A stretch of DNA of 64,000 nucleotides, from assembly GCA_963573385.1 (NCBI GenBank), contig CAUYLG010051207.1, positions 124,001-188,000 of the forward strand. Direction: 5' to 3'. This DNA is from Cacajao melanocephalus (Eukaryota; Chordata; Mammalia; Primates; Pitheciidae). The first letter of the stretch is position 1. Each line of letters begins with the position of its first letter. The notes under the pieces are model-generated. The model worked only from the letters and a program-made list of their open reading frames with translations. It searched no databases and was not told where the DNA came from. Positions 14,744-26,555 of the stretch are shown piece after piece. The translations under genes were made by a program, and so were the position numbers.

Positions 14744-17078
14744 AAGCCATCTATTTGTGACAGCTCTTCTCCCATGCCTAACTTCCCTAATAAGTCAGCC
14801 ACTGCACTTAGAGAAAGGAGTCACCTAGCACGGTACAACCCCAGACAGAGGCTCATAAATAAGCCAACTGGAGAGGGTTGCGCAGCAGAAAATGAACAAG
14901 AGAAGGCCGACCAGGTGGCTTCTTCAACAGCCACCTGTCCAAGCTCTCTGCTCTCTTCTGGGACTGCAGCCCAATAATAAGGATGCTTCTATCCCAGGCC
15001 AAAAAAAGACAGACAAAGGGTGAGTCGGGAGGAGGACTCCTCACTGTAAGGTTTGAGCAAACTCAGCATCATGTTCCCTCTAGCAAAGGCTCAGTACTGC
15101 TGCCCACTGTGCCCAGCTGGGAGCAGAGACCAGCCTCCCTGCTGGAGCTTCCTTGGGCTGTCCTGGAGTAGATGCTTTTTCTGATACTCCCTGAACCACG
15201 TGAGCAGCCACCCTGAGGCTCACCCCCTTTTCAGTGCTGGGGAAGGTCATACATAGAGGGTCAGCCCAAGCCACGAACACTCAAATAGATTAGTCTTGAA
15301 CTTCCTGAGGGCAGCAGATAGTGACACCTCACTGACAGAGCAGTAAACCTTCTCCACAGGCAATTTCACTATTTGGGAAACACTACAAAGAGGTCAAAAG
15401 CTCAGGAGACCTTTAAGGCCTGACCTTAAAGACCTCTTGGGACCCCAGCAAGTCAAATGATCAGCCAAGTATAAAACAGTAGCCTGGGGTCAAAAAAACA
15501 TTTACTTCTAAATGGAACTTAGGCATGGATTCAGAAGAAGCCACCAGGTGGACATGCAGTCAGGAGGAAACTAGAAAACTCAACCCAGAGTCTGCTACCT
15601 ATTACAGTTTATCTCTGTGTCACCCTCTGTGTCGTCTGTGTATTCCATGTGTGTTCAGGCAGACAGAGGAACAGCTGAGTGCATTTCCAAACTGCACGGT
15701 GCAGTGGTGAAGCTGAGCGTTGCCAGGCGCTAGAAAGAACGGGGTGGAATATAGTGATGGTTTCCACCTCCAAAAATAAGGCATTTTCTCTATCTCTCCT
15801 CAAGCCACCTAAGACATCATTTGTGCATGACATGTTTTAGGATCCTGTTTTCTCCATTTAGAAGGGCTTCCAATATTACTGGTCCCTTCCCCCAGCTCAG
15901 ACTGGCTTTCTCTTTAGCATGTACTACCACTGATCTTGCTGTGCTCTCCTTACCAGGTTGAAAAGGGATAATACAAAACAGCTCCTACAAGAAACGGAGT
16001 TCTAGCACACAGACGGCGAGAGGCAATGCTCCCAGCACTCTGGGCTTTTCCAGGATCAGAGATAGCCAACAGCAATCACAGAGGCTGCAGGCAGAGACTA
16101 GTTATAGCATTAAAAGAACCTCAGAACGAGAGGCTGGTGAATCCAAGAGGGGGTGGGGAATGGACGCACCACAGGAAAGGTAAGAAGTGTCTTCATTAAG
16201 CAGAGGACCCCAGACAAGTACTGATATCACAAGTCAGTCCCTTCCCAACTGCTATACCTGTCATTCCCAACTTGCAATTGCATTTTGGCTCAAGGTTCTG
16301 AGACTCAAAAGCTCTCAATCCTCCCTAAGGCAGCTATGGGGGAAGCAGCCACATGGCACTTCTGGAGGGTCCCACGGCCCCTGATGCCCAGACTTGCCTG
16401 GCATCAAGGAGAAGTCAGCAGCTGCTGTCTGACCTATCATGCCAAGTTATGCCTAGCAGCCCGCTAACTGGGCAGAGAACCCCGACAGCAAAACTTCTCC
16501 TCTCAACCTTTCCTCTCTGGCCCTCCAGAAAGCCCCATCCTGAATGTAAGCCACATCCCCCTCCGCTTTTCCTCTTTACTCAGCTCCACACTCCTCCTCC
16601 AGGCTTTCCATTCCCACAGCTGTTCGCCCCCTCCCTGCACCCCTCCTCCTGCATCCACGTCGTTAAGCGATTATACATAGAGAAAACCAAGCCTTTGAGT
16701 TTCAAGCCAAAGCTCCCAGACAAGGCAGCCGGGACTGGTCCACCCTTACAGGCATCTCCCTGACCGCCTTGCACACGTCCCTCCGCCCAGACCCTCCCCT
16801 CTGCCCAAGCACTCTGAACATCTCTTGGCTTCAACCTGCCGACAGATCAGATGGAGCCTTGAGGTCCCTGGCATTTCCCCACATGGAGCTCAGAATTCAC
16901 ACAAGAAAAGGAAGCAAGGAGACTTCCACACCTCTGCAGCATCACCTGCTCCAGCAAGCTCCCAAAGCCACTGGAGCCAGGCAGGCTGCCTGGGCCCCAC
17001 ACCCCCTTCTCTGACGGCTTTAGCTCCAGCCCAGCCCACAGGATGCAGTGCCTGATGCCACTTCCGAGCAGAGAGGGA

Positions 17079-17079
<1 letters not shown>
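13491..17079. other. Repeat-poor intron 1 sequence next to the exon
   Basis: Apart from a 23-base A run at 14714-14736 I see no interspersed repeat over about 3.6 kb, unusual for this window. No coding exon is recognised; the open frames (e.g. 16353-16763, 136 codons) have no family resemblance. Low repeat load near a promoter can mean functional constraint, but that is inference. Confidence 0.5.
14714..14736 (+). repeat. Poly(A) tract, 23 A
   Basis: Uninterrupted A run without a recognisable retroposed body upstream. Confidence 0.95.

Positions 17080-17111
<32 letters not shown>
17080..17111 (+). repeat. (CA)n microsatellite in intron 1, about 15 units
   Basis: Uninterrupted alternating CA on the plus strand, about 365 bases downstream of the ASIC2 donor. 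It is long enough to be polymorphic and to adopt Z-DNA. Confidence 0.95.
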
Positions 17112-17113
<2 letters not shown>

Positions 17114-17469
17114 TGCCACCTCATCAATGACAAGCTGTTCCAATTACACAGCTTGGATACCAAGCGCACCGGACAACAGACAGCCCAGTCCTCCTCTCTC
17201 TGACTGGGAGGAAGCCAATTCAGCACGTCTGAAGAAGTGATCCCCCACCGCAAGCCCCCCGCTCACCCTCCATATTTGAACTAACAGCAGTGCTCCATCC
17301 TGGCCGGTAGCCTTCGCTGCAACCGGCTCCCACAACTCTGACCAACTACCCTCGGCGGAGGCACTCCTCTGTCTCCTGTCCCAAAGCACAAGGAGACCCC
17401 AAACCAAGCAGGAAACCACCGGCGCACCACGTCTCCAGAGGACCAGACAAAGTAAGCTGAAAACCAAGT

Positions 17470-17475
17470 ACTCAC
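17470..17475 (-). other. ASIC2: Splice donor (GTGAGT) of ASIC2 exon 1
   Basis: On the minus strand the exon ends in ACCACA and is followed by GTGAGTACT, a perfect +1 to +6 donor hexamer. The -1 base is A rather than the usual G. The position matches the point where the translation stops resembling ASIC2: residues after TT would read into intron. It leaves phase 0. Confidence 0.9.
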
Positions 17476-18030
17476 TGTGGTGAAGTCTTGGTGGCCGCAC
17501 TCCTGCCCTTTGAACTTGCAGTAGAGCATCATATCCTTCAGGTCATGGCCCACGCGGTGCAGGAACTCCAGCATGCTGAACTGCTTGGGCTTGTAGTGCT
17601 TGAAGTTGGCCTTCTGCCGCAGGGCCTCCAGCACGGAGGGGTCAGCCAGATGGGGGTCTGGAATCTGCAGGTTGACGTCCAGCAGGGCCAGGAGCTCCCC
17701 GGCGTGGTACAGGTCATTGGTGGTGAGCCTGGAAAACCGGAAGCCATTGAGGTTGCAGAGGGTCACAGCTGGGAAGACCAGGCTTTGAGCCACCACTTCG
17801 TCCACCTTGGTGACGTGCTGGTAGGAGAAGTAGTAGGACACCCTCTCCGAGCTCTCCACCAGCAGCAGGCCCAGAGAGCCCACAAAGGCCACTGCCCAAA
17901 GCACACGCCGGATGGTCAGCGGCCCATACACGAAGATGTGGCGGATGCCGTGGAGGGTGGAGGTGTTGGCGAAGATCTGGATGCTAGAAGGTTGCAGGCT
18001 GCCCTCACTGGGGCTCTCCTTGAGGTCCAT
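17476..18030 (-). CDS. ASIC2: ASIC2 first coding exon (ASIC2a/MDEG1 N-terminus), residues 1-185
   Basis: Encodes the N-terminal 185 residues of a proton-gated sodium channel subunit of the degenerin/ENaC family, which acts in the neuronal plasma membrane as homo- or heterotrimers with other ASIC subunits. Seen: a short cytoplasmic N-terminus with the family His-Gly gating motif (H27-G28), a first membrane segment at about residues 40-60, then the start of the extracellular domain with the conserved FPAVTLCNLN stretch (86-95) and cysteines C92, C171 and C178. H72 and H162 are at positions known from the literature on ASIC2a proton sensing and zinc co-activation. The ATG at 18028-18030 is the first in frame after a TGA at 18076-18078. 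The Kozak context is weak at -3 (C) but has G at +4. The reading frame runs into a consensus donor after codon 185 (phase 0); ASIC2a is about 512 residues, so the remaining two thirds lie in exons outside the window. The frame is intact, with no stop or frameshift. Confidence 0.96.
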
Positions 18031-18245
18031 CGGGACCCTGTGCAGTTCCGCAACTGGCTTCAGGTCGATCGAATTTCAGAGAAGAGTTCCCAGTCCTCGG
18101 GCTCTGCTTAAACCTTGACGTTCAGGGGAAGAGAACGCAAGGCAAGCATCAGGCCAGACGCTGTGAGTTTATCCTGAGAGCCCAGCCGCACGCTGACAGG
18201 GGTGAGTGTTTATGTAAAACCCATTCAAACTCTAGCTCCTGATTT
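18031..18245 (-). other. ASIC2: Putative ASIC2 5' UTR
   Basis: Inferred leader between the start codon and a predicted start site about 25-30 bases downstream of a TATA-like motif at 18271-18278. It contains an in-frame TGA 48 bases upstream of the ATG. The 5' end is an inference; initiation inside the CpG island further upstream would lengthen it by several hundred bases. Confidence 0.4.
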
Positions 18246-18270
18246 TTTCCAGGCGATAAGGAGGGCTGGT

Positions 18271-18278
18271 TTTATTTA
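18271..18278 (-). promoter_or_regulatory. TATA-like motif (TAAATAAA) upstream of ASIC2
   Basis: Minus-strand TAAATAAA lies about 240 bases upstream of the ATG. A CCAAT element lies about 55-60 bases further upstream, a spacing compatible with a CCAAT/TATA promoter initiating near 18245. This is motif evidence only. Confidence 0.35.
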
Positions 18279-18331
18279 GGGAGACACCAAGGTGATGTGG
18301 AAGAGCTGTGGGTGGGAAGGGAGAGCTTAGC

Positions 18332-18336
18332 CAATG
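18332..18336 (+). promoter_or_regulatory. CCAAT box (inverted relative to ASIC2)
   Basis: GCCAATGGA on the plus strand reads TCCATTGGC in the direction of ASIC2 transcription. This is the extended NF-Y-type core with good flanks, about 55 bases upstream of the TATA-like motif. Confidence 0.45.
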
Positions 18337-18439
18337 GAAATAAAGTCCTCCCCCCTACACACGCCACTAGAGACAAGATTAAAAGCGAGAGCGAAGGAGA
18401 AAATGCTTAAAACAAGTCGCTGAGCAGCTCGGAGCCTGT

Positions 18440-19030
18440 TAACCAGCGCATAATGCCCCATGTTCACCATCCTGGGGGATGTCAGGGCGGCCACGCTGAT
18501 GCACTGCAGTCGGGCGCAGCGGCACAGCCTTCAGAGCCGCCGCCGCTCGCTTCCTTTTCCCATGATGTTTTGGACTCCGGTTGCCGTTTCTCGCCGCCGG
18601 CCTCCGTCCCTCCTCTCCTCCTCCTCCTCCAGGCCCCCTTTTGTGGGCAGAATTCCAAATGCCAGCGGCCGCGGCTAGCCCCGGGGAGAGGAGGCAGCGC
18701 GCGGCGTGGAGACGCGGAGAGGCGAGGACCGGTATCCGGAGACTGGGGACGGAAGCCGGGGGCCCAGACCGGGGCTCCATTCTCCCCGCCGCCCCCGCCT
18801 TCCGGGAAAAAGGGACAACCCCCAGGTCGCAGAGTCTGCCGGCCTCCTTCGCCCCAGCTCCCTGTCCCTGCTAGGCTGGCTGCCTTGCGGGGGAAGGGCA
18901 GGGCGAGGGAGAAGGGCTGGTGGGGGCTGGGGACTTTCTCCAAGTTTTCTCTTTAGCCTTTTTTGGAGAGCGCTAGTTGGGGTTTCGTGGGGACTGACCT
19001 GACAGCCTGCCCCCCCCCCCGGGCGGAAGG
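18440..19030. promoter_or_regulatory. CpG island at the ASIC2 5' end
   Basis: The stretch is far more GC- and CpG-rich than anything else in the window. It holds multiple GCCGCC and CGCGC clusters, a NotI-type GCGGCCGC at about 18665 and an 11-base C run at 19010-19020. It ends about 400 bases upstream of the start codon, as expected of a brain gene promoter island. It also holds minus-strand reading frames of 113 codons (18439-18780) and 153 codons (18482-18943). These would be upstream ORFs only if transcription starts within or above the island. Confidence 0.75.
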
Positions 19031-19345
19031 AAGGCAGTGCTAAACTCCCAGGAGCCAGGTGTGAGGTTGGAGGCGGCGTTCCTTTGCTTCAATATCTGGG
19101 ATCCCAGGTGAAACCCAGCCTGGGATCTTCAGAGGGGAGAATGCTAAAAATGCAGAAGGAAGGGGGCGATCTCAACCCACAGTGCCTCTGCTTTAGGCAG
19201 CGAGGGGGCATTCTAGGGGGAGCAGCCAGGAGACCCTCCTAAGGCAGAAAAGCCAGGTTGCCCCCGGAGACCCAGAGAAAGAGCAACAAGTAGTCCCCTC
19301 CCCCACCTCCACAGAGTCTGTATTTGAAAGAGAAAGACAACTGGG

Positions 19346-19377
<32 letters not shown>

Positions 19378-20034
19378 CTGTGTCTGTGTATTCTGACCCT
19401 GGATTTGTCAGATGGAAGCACAGCTGGAACTAAAAGTGGGAGCAAAGAATTAGGCTTTCAGCCGCCTACCTCTTTTTTCCTGAAATTCCAATGGCAGTCA
19501 GCTCCTGCTAGTAGGTGAGTGTGGTTTGCCCTCTTGCCCCACGCCAGAGCTCAAATGGCTAGAACCTACTGAATCAATGGTGCTAAATCCCTATCAGGAG
19601 GAAGGGATCAGAAAGTCTGAGTGGCCATCCCAAGCTACACTGCCAAGCTGGGGCAGAGCCATATGGAGTCACCTTGACGAGGCAAACTCTCAACTTCAGG
19701 GCTTTCCAGGCGTAAATCATACTCCTTGGACGATGTTGGAGAAGAAGGCAGCTGAGGGCATGTCCCTCTAGGTTTAGCTCTACTCTGAAATATGTTCTTA
19801 TCCCATCTGGACCCCTGCTAAACCAGATCCCCTGATAGTAACATCCAGGTGCACTCTGAGGCAACCTGTAGCATTAAATTGGTAATTTATTGACCCTGGG
19901 AGCTCAGATAGCAGAAGCCTCACAATCAAGCACAAATGGCAAAGGCTGGTAAACCTCACAGATTTGTTAACTGAGAGGTCCTGGATTCCTGGGATACAAT
20001 ACAGGTTTTTAAAGCACAAGGACCAAAATTAACA
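19031..20034. other. ASIC2 upstream flank, unique sequence
   Basis: Apart from the TG repeat no repeat or exon is recognised. The 93-codon and shorter frames at 19526-19864 are unremarkable. Confidence 0.4.
19345..19389 (+). repeat. (TG)n microsatellite upstream of the ASIC2 CpG island
   Basis: TG/GTCTG tract with single interruptions (GAG, TCTG, TCTG), about 300 bases upstream of the CpG island relative to ASIC2. It is in the inverted sense to the CA tract at 17080. Confidence 0.95.
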
Positions 20035-20250
20035 AAGGTCTACCATGTGCCAGGACCTGTGTGAGGGTGTCTTATCATCTTACTTATCCCTCTTAACTAT
20101 CTTGACAGGTACAGTTCTTGTTATTATCCCTATTGCACAGGTGAGGAACCTGGGACTCACAAAAGTAAAGTGCTGTGCCCAAGTTACAGTTAGTGGTGTC
20201 AGAGGTAGGACTTAAACTCAGGCATATTTGTCTCTAAAATGCAGGTTGAT
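20035..20250 (-). mobile_element. MIR SINE
   Basis: CTACCATGTGCCAGGACCTG, TATTGCACAGGTGAGGAACC and GTAGGACTTAAACTCAGGC follow inverted MIR. Confidence 0.75.
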
Positions 20251-20965
20251 AAAGCAAATCTAGAGCACCTTCTCAAATTTAGGAAAGGAGCAAGCCTTTC
20301 TATGCTTTGCCCCTGATAACATACACACACACTCACCTACACACACGAGTTCCTCACTTGTACAAAACAACTCTATGCCTTTTTTTCTACCACATCACAT
20401 TTCTGTTGTCCTTTTTTTTTTGCCCCAGCTCTAGGCCCTCTCCTACAGGAAGACTTCCTGAATTAATCTGCTAATCTTCAGCTCATCCACCTGTTTAATA
20501 GGTAGGTTGGCCTCTAACTCTGTAGCAGGCATTGTGTGGTTTTGGGAAAACAAGCATAAATGAGATACATGTACTGCCTCCTGCCTTTGATAACTCAAGG
20601 ATCAGTGGGGAAGGAAGCAGAGATAGGTACGCACACAAGTCCCTGCTCCACGGCGTGGACAGTGAGAAAAGCAACATGGCTCGTGGATTCCTGGTATTAG
20701 CATTGCCCAGCTGGAAATCATGTTCATCCCACCTCCAGCCATTTCCCAGGCCATGTTCCACCCTCCTCCCCACCAGCCCAGATCTGTTTTCTCCATGAAG
20801 GCTCTTCTTTTCACAGAATCATATTTTCTCTAGTTCACATCCCAGGCATGTTTTTTCATGTGTGCAGAGATGGGACTTAGAGTTGCTCTAATTGTTCCTT
20901 TCCCATTTAGACCCTTTGACTGCTTACCTCTATCCCTCCCCATTTGTTTGTTTTGAGGATTGCAA
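20251..20965. other. Upstream flank, nothing recognised
   Basis: Contains a short CA-rich run at about 20325-20345 and no exon or repeat family I can name. Confidence 0.4.
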
Positions 20966-20969
20966 ACAT

Positions 20970-21212
20970 AACATAGTGGGATAAAGTGGTAAAGTCACTC
21001 AGGCCTGAATTTGTATCTCTAATCTGCTCTGCCTCCTATTGCTCTGTGACCTTGGGGGAAGTGACTAAACTTCTCTGAACTTCAGTTTCTCCACCTCCAA
21101 AATGATGGAGCTTAGAATGCCTGCTTCATAGAACTTTTGTGCAAATGAAATCAGATATAGACTCTAAAGTGTCTGGTATAATTTAGATACTTAGCAATTG
21201 ACATTATCTTGA
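20970..21212 (+). mobile_element. MIR SINE
   Basis: Nearly full length: AACATAGTGGGATAAAGTGG, CTCTGTGACCTTGGGGGAAG, CTTCAGTTTCTCCACCTCC and AGTGTCTGGTATAATTTAG in MIR order. Confidence 0.8.
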
Positions 21213-21499
21213 TGACTACAAAGAGATTCTTTTTTGATGTTGGTGCTCTCTTACAGGTGATTGGAGAATCATTTAAAGCTCTAGAAGACATCATTTGCCT
21301 AGAGCAGTGTTTACTTGTTAGTATCACCATCCCTTCCCCTAGACCAGGGTCAAACACACTCCTCAAGCTGTTCTGCTTCCTATCCATGGCCTTAAGGTCT
21401 TCTGAAGTAGCTCTTGACCAGAGCTTTCCAAGAGGGTGAGGAAATTTAGGTGGGAGGCAGGGACTAGAGGAGAATAGCCCTAATGGTGGATTTCACAGC

Positions 21500-21690
21500 T
21501 GGGCACTTGGCTCTGTGCTTGACATTTGGCGGACGTTATCAGTAACTCTGAGAGGAGGGTACTGCCAAGCCCATTTTACAGATGTGAAAACTAAGTACAG
21601 AGAAAAGAGCAACTTGTCCAAGGTCCCTCAGCTGAAAAGTGGCAGAGGGTTTAAATGTCAAACGCAAGTATATCTGAGTTTGAAGGGTGT
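21500..21690 (-). mobile_element. MIR SINE
   Basis: CCCATTTTACAGATGTGAAA, CAACTTGTCCAAGGTCCCTC and AAAAGTGGCAGAGGGTTTAA follow inverted MIR. Confidence 0.8.
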
Positions 21691-23335
21691 GGGCCACACT
21701 CAGTAAAAATGCTTCAACAAGACCTCAATAGCACAGACCATCACGGCAACATTCTTGAACAGGAACTGAATGATAGAATTTTCTTCAAGAAATACTGCCG
21801 TAACATTTTCTAGCATATGTAGCAATTCAACGTGATGGCTAATAAAATGTTTCTACATATCTCTTCTTAAAAACTCTCTTTAATTGATAATACTCATTTG
21901 CAATTAGCAGTATGGTTTACATAAAGACATCAGATATCCTATGATTCTTAAAAATGCTTTTGTGTTACTTAGTTGGTTAAACATTCCCCTCTTTGATCAG
22001 ATTTACAATACCTATTTCCTTGGAACTAGAGGTAACAGAGATTGGCTTTAGAGTGGGTCAATTTGGTCCAGATTTTTAAGCACTGACCTAATTGTGTATA
22101 ATTATGGTCTTTTTGGTGAAGTATATGACAAAACATTAAAGAACTTTTCAGACAAACTCATTTGCAAATCAGGCAATTTAACTGCTTATTAGACCACATG
22201 CCCAGATTTCTGCTGTGGCAAGTTTATTCACTTATGAATAAATAAATGAAGTCAGGAAGTAATTTACTTTCTATGACCCTGAGATTGCTACTCTGAGACG
22301 CAAGGAGGGGGACCCTCTTCTAACCCTGTGGAACCTAAGGCCAGCCCTGAGCCTGGTTTCTGGGGAGGGTCAAAAGCTCAGAGTGCAGCCTCCTGCCTCT
22401 GCAAAGAGTAACAGGCAGGAAAGTTAAGGAAGCTGAGATCTACCATCAGCTCAGCTCGAATGCTAATTTGTTACTTAACATGTGCTAGATACAGGCCACT
22501 ACCACCACCACCTCCTAATAATTACGGAAAAAAAAACATTCTTTTCTAATAAACAAATGACATTATAATTGGAAACTCGGTAATCTTAAAATATGACTTT
22601 TCCCTGTGGTTTGTCATTGCCATAAAAAAGAGTTAAAGATCAACTACTGTAAAACCAAAGCATCTCTTTGCTGTTGGTTGGTTTATAAATAAACACCTCA
22701 TACAACACGTATTCCCATTTGGTTACTGGTGAACACTTAGCAAGTAATTTGTCATGAGGAGTATACCAGGGAAGGGTGTGAAGCAAAGCCAGACATTTAA
22801 TGGGAAGTTTACTGAGATTTTATTTATAGCTGGTTTTCTTTTTTCTTTCCAGGCAAAAACTACAGAACCAGTCCACACTGAGTGGGCCTCTGGGGCTCCC
22901 AGCTGCCAGCTGACCTGAACTCCAGAGGTGAACTCGTGTTGCTTTGTGGCTTCGGGAATCCTGGTAACATCACTGTGCTTTTTTTTTTTTCATTTGTGCT
23001 AAATCATTCCTGAGGCCCCTCCTCCTGCTGCAATTTGACAAGCCTTGACCAAATCATAAACTCCCAGTTAATGGGATAAAAATGAGTTTGAATCTAGGAT
23101 TCTGGTCATTAACCCCATGTCACCATCTGCTCAAGCAGTTTGATGGCAGGGCCAGGTGAATTCTAATCACCCAACACTTGTTAAATGGCAGATTCCTTCT
23201 TCCTCACCCCTGCTGACTCAGCATCTCTGGGGTGGGGCCTGCAAAGGCTCTTTTCCTTGACAGTGTAATTGCAGGCAGCTCTAGGAACCCACCGAGGACC
23301 AGACCTGATGAGGAGTTCCTCCTATGCATCAAGCA
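21691..23335. other. Repeat-free upstream flank with AT-rich putative regulatory block
   Basis: No interspersed repeat seen over about 1.6 kb. 22550-22850 is AT-rich with motif-like elements: forkhead-like ATAAACA (22690), a MEF2-like CTATAAATAA on the minus strand (about 22819-22828) and several ATTA cores. Function is inference only. Confidence 0.4.
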
Positions 23336-23339
23336 TGTG

Positions 23340-23670
23340 AGGTTGGTTTGTGGAGTCTCATACTTGCGTTTTCCTCTGCCTGGAGAGCTCCTTGCAACTG
23401 GCTTCTTCTGTGTCACAGTCCCCAGAGGGGTCTTGTCTCCCTATCTCTACCCTCCACACTGCTCACTATTCCATTACAAGTTTCCTTTTCTACCCAGTAC
23501 TAATCATTTTCTGCAATTCATCTCATCTTTTTGTGAACTATCTGTTGGTCCTGCCGAAATATAAGTCTCCACATGGGGGCAGAGACCCTGCATGGCTTAT
23601 TAGAAGCTGTATCCCCAGCATTGAAGCATATGAGGGATGTTCAGAAATATAAGAACTGATGAACAAATGA
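23340..23670 (+). mobile_element. L2 LINE fragment
   Basis: CTCTGCCTGGAGAGCTCCTT, then ATATAAGTCTCCACATGGGG and GCAGAGACCCTGCATGG in the order of the L2 3' region. Confidence 0.7.
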
Positions 23671-23890
23671 ACACATGAGTTAATTCATTCAGCTCTGATG
23701 CTGAGGCTGCCTCTTTGAGATGAAAGAATGGGGGACGCTCTTCTAATCCTGGGGAACCTGGCGCCTGCCCTGAGCCTGGTTCCTGAGACAGGTGAGAGGC
23801 ACCTCCTACCTCTCAACCCTGTCTATTGTTACCCCCAGTACCTGGAGCCAGAGTCAGTTCAAGGGTCAAGAGGAGTCCGTGCACCCAGAG

Positions 23891-24110
23891 AATCTCAGCT
23901 GAGGTTACTCGATTTTTAAAAAGCACGAACTTAAGGAGCTATTGACCAAGTACTCCTTAGACCAAGTAATCTCAGCTGAGGTTACTTGATTTTAAAAACC
24001 CGGACTTAAGGAGCTATTGACCAAGTACGCCTTAGACCAAGTAATCTCAGCTGAGGTTACTTGATTTTAAAAACCCGGACTTAAGGAGCTATTGACCAAG
24101 TACTCCTTAG
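23891..24110 (+). repeat. Minisatellite, 2.9 copies of a 75-77 bp unit
   Basis: AATCTCAGCTGAGGTTACT starts at 23891, 23968 and 24043. The first unit is 77 bp and about 90% similar to the others. The second (75 bp) and the partial third (68 bp) differ at about one base (TACGCC versus TACTCC). The unit has no resemblance to Alu, L1 or MIR. Confidence 0.95.
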
Positions 24111-24185
24111 CTTCAGTGTCTCCAAAACCACAGGTGCAGGTAAAAGTTGAACTGAATGTTGTTTAGCTACCCTATTTAAAAAATT

Positions 24186-24481
24186 GTTTTTGTTTGTTTC
24201 TTGAGACAGGGTCTCACTCTGTTACTCAGGCTGGAGTACAATGATGTGGTCATAGCTCACTGTGGCCTCAAACTCCTGGACTCAAGCTCTCCTCTTGCCT
24301 CAGCCTCCTGAGAAGCTGAGACTACAAGGTGCCATCACATCCAGCTAAGTTTTAAAATTTTTTTTTTGGAGATGTGGGTCTCCCTATGTTGCCCAGGTGG
24401 GTCTTGAACTCCTGGCCTCAAGGAATCCTTCCACCTCAACATCCCAAAGCACTGGCCACAGGCATGGCACTGCACCTGACC
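24186..24481 (-). mobile_element. Alu SINE (J-type)
   Basis: TTGAGACAGGGTCTCACTCT through GCATGGCACTGCACCTGACC, both monomers present and strongly diverged, with T-rich middle at 24355-24367. Confidence 0.95.
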
Positions 24482-24796
24482 TAAAGAGTTATTTTGTCTT
24501 CACTTCTAGCTTGCAATGGATAGCTTATCTTGGCACTTCCCATGCCGGCTTCTCTCCACTTTCCAATCTAACAGGATAATGATGTCATACAGAAATAACT
24601 TACAGTAGGTATTTAGCAAATGCTTGCTGGTGTGCAATATGGAATAAAATTCACAAGAGGAATTCCAAACTGTTTCTTATCCTTAATTCATTTTTTAATA
24701 ACCAAAAATTAGTCTGAAATTTGAGTCCTCGCCCTTCAGTATAAAATCAGTAGCTTTTAAGTTTCCCTTATTTTGTTTGCTTTAAAGAGACACACC

Positions 24797-26370
<1,574 letters not shown>

Positions 26371-26374
26371 GAAA

Positions 26375-26555
26375 CTCTTAGTAGTCATGATCCTATTTGA
26401 TTTCCATAAGCAGAAGAGGGGTCACTGTTTCCATGTTATGAGAGAGGAAACTGAGGTTCAGAGACTGGAAGGACCCTGATGAGATAATAAATAGAACTGG
26501 GGCTCAAATCCTGGTTTCCTGATGCAACATTTCACATTCTTTCCACTCTGTCATT
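26375..26555 (-). mobile_element. MIR SINE
   Basis: GAGAGAGGAAACTGAGGTTC and CTGGGGCTCAAATCCTGGTT follow inverted MIR. Confidence 0.7.

Noticed and set aside
15411..15431. CTTTAAGG...CCTTAAAG short palindrome
   Set aside because: Arms of only 8 bases with a 5-base spacer are expected by chance in 64 kb.
16353..16763. 136-codon plus-strand ORF near the exon
   Set aside because: Proline-rich composition reflects local C richness; no family resemblance, no conserved start context, antisense to the gene within its intron.
17488..18111. 207-codon plus-strand ORF opposite the ASIC2 exon
   Set aside because: It is the antisense shadow of a constrained, GC-rich coding exon; codon positions mirror ASIC2 and no independent promoter or family resemblance is seen.
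18439..18943. Minus-strand ORFs of 113 and 153 codons in the CpG island treated as genes
   Set aside because: Long frames are expected by chance in GC-rich DNA; kept only as possible upstream ORFs of ASIC2.
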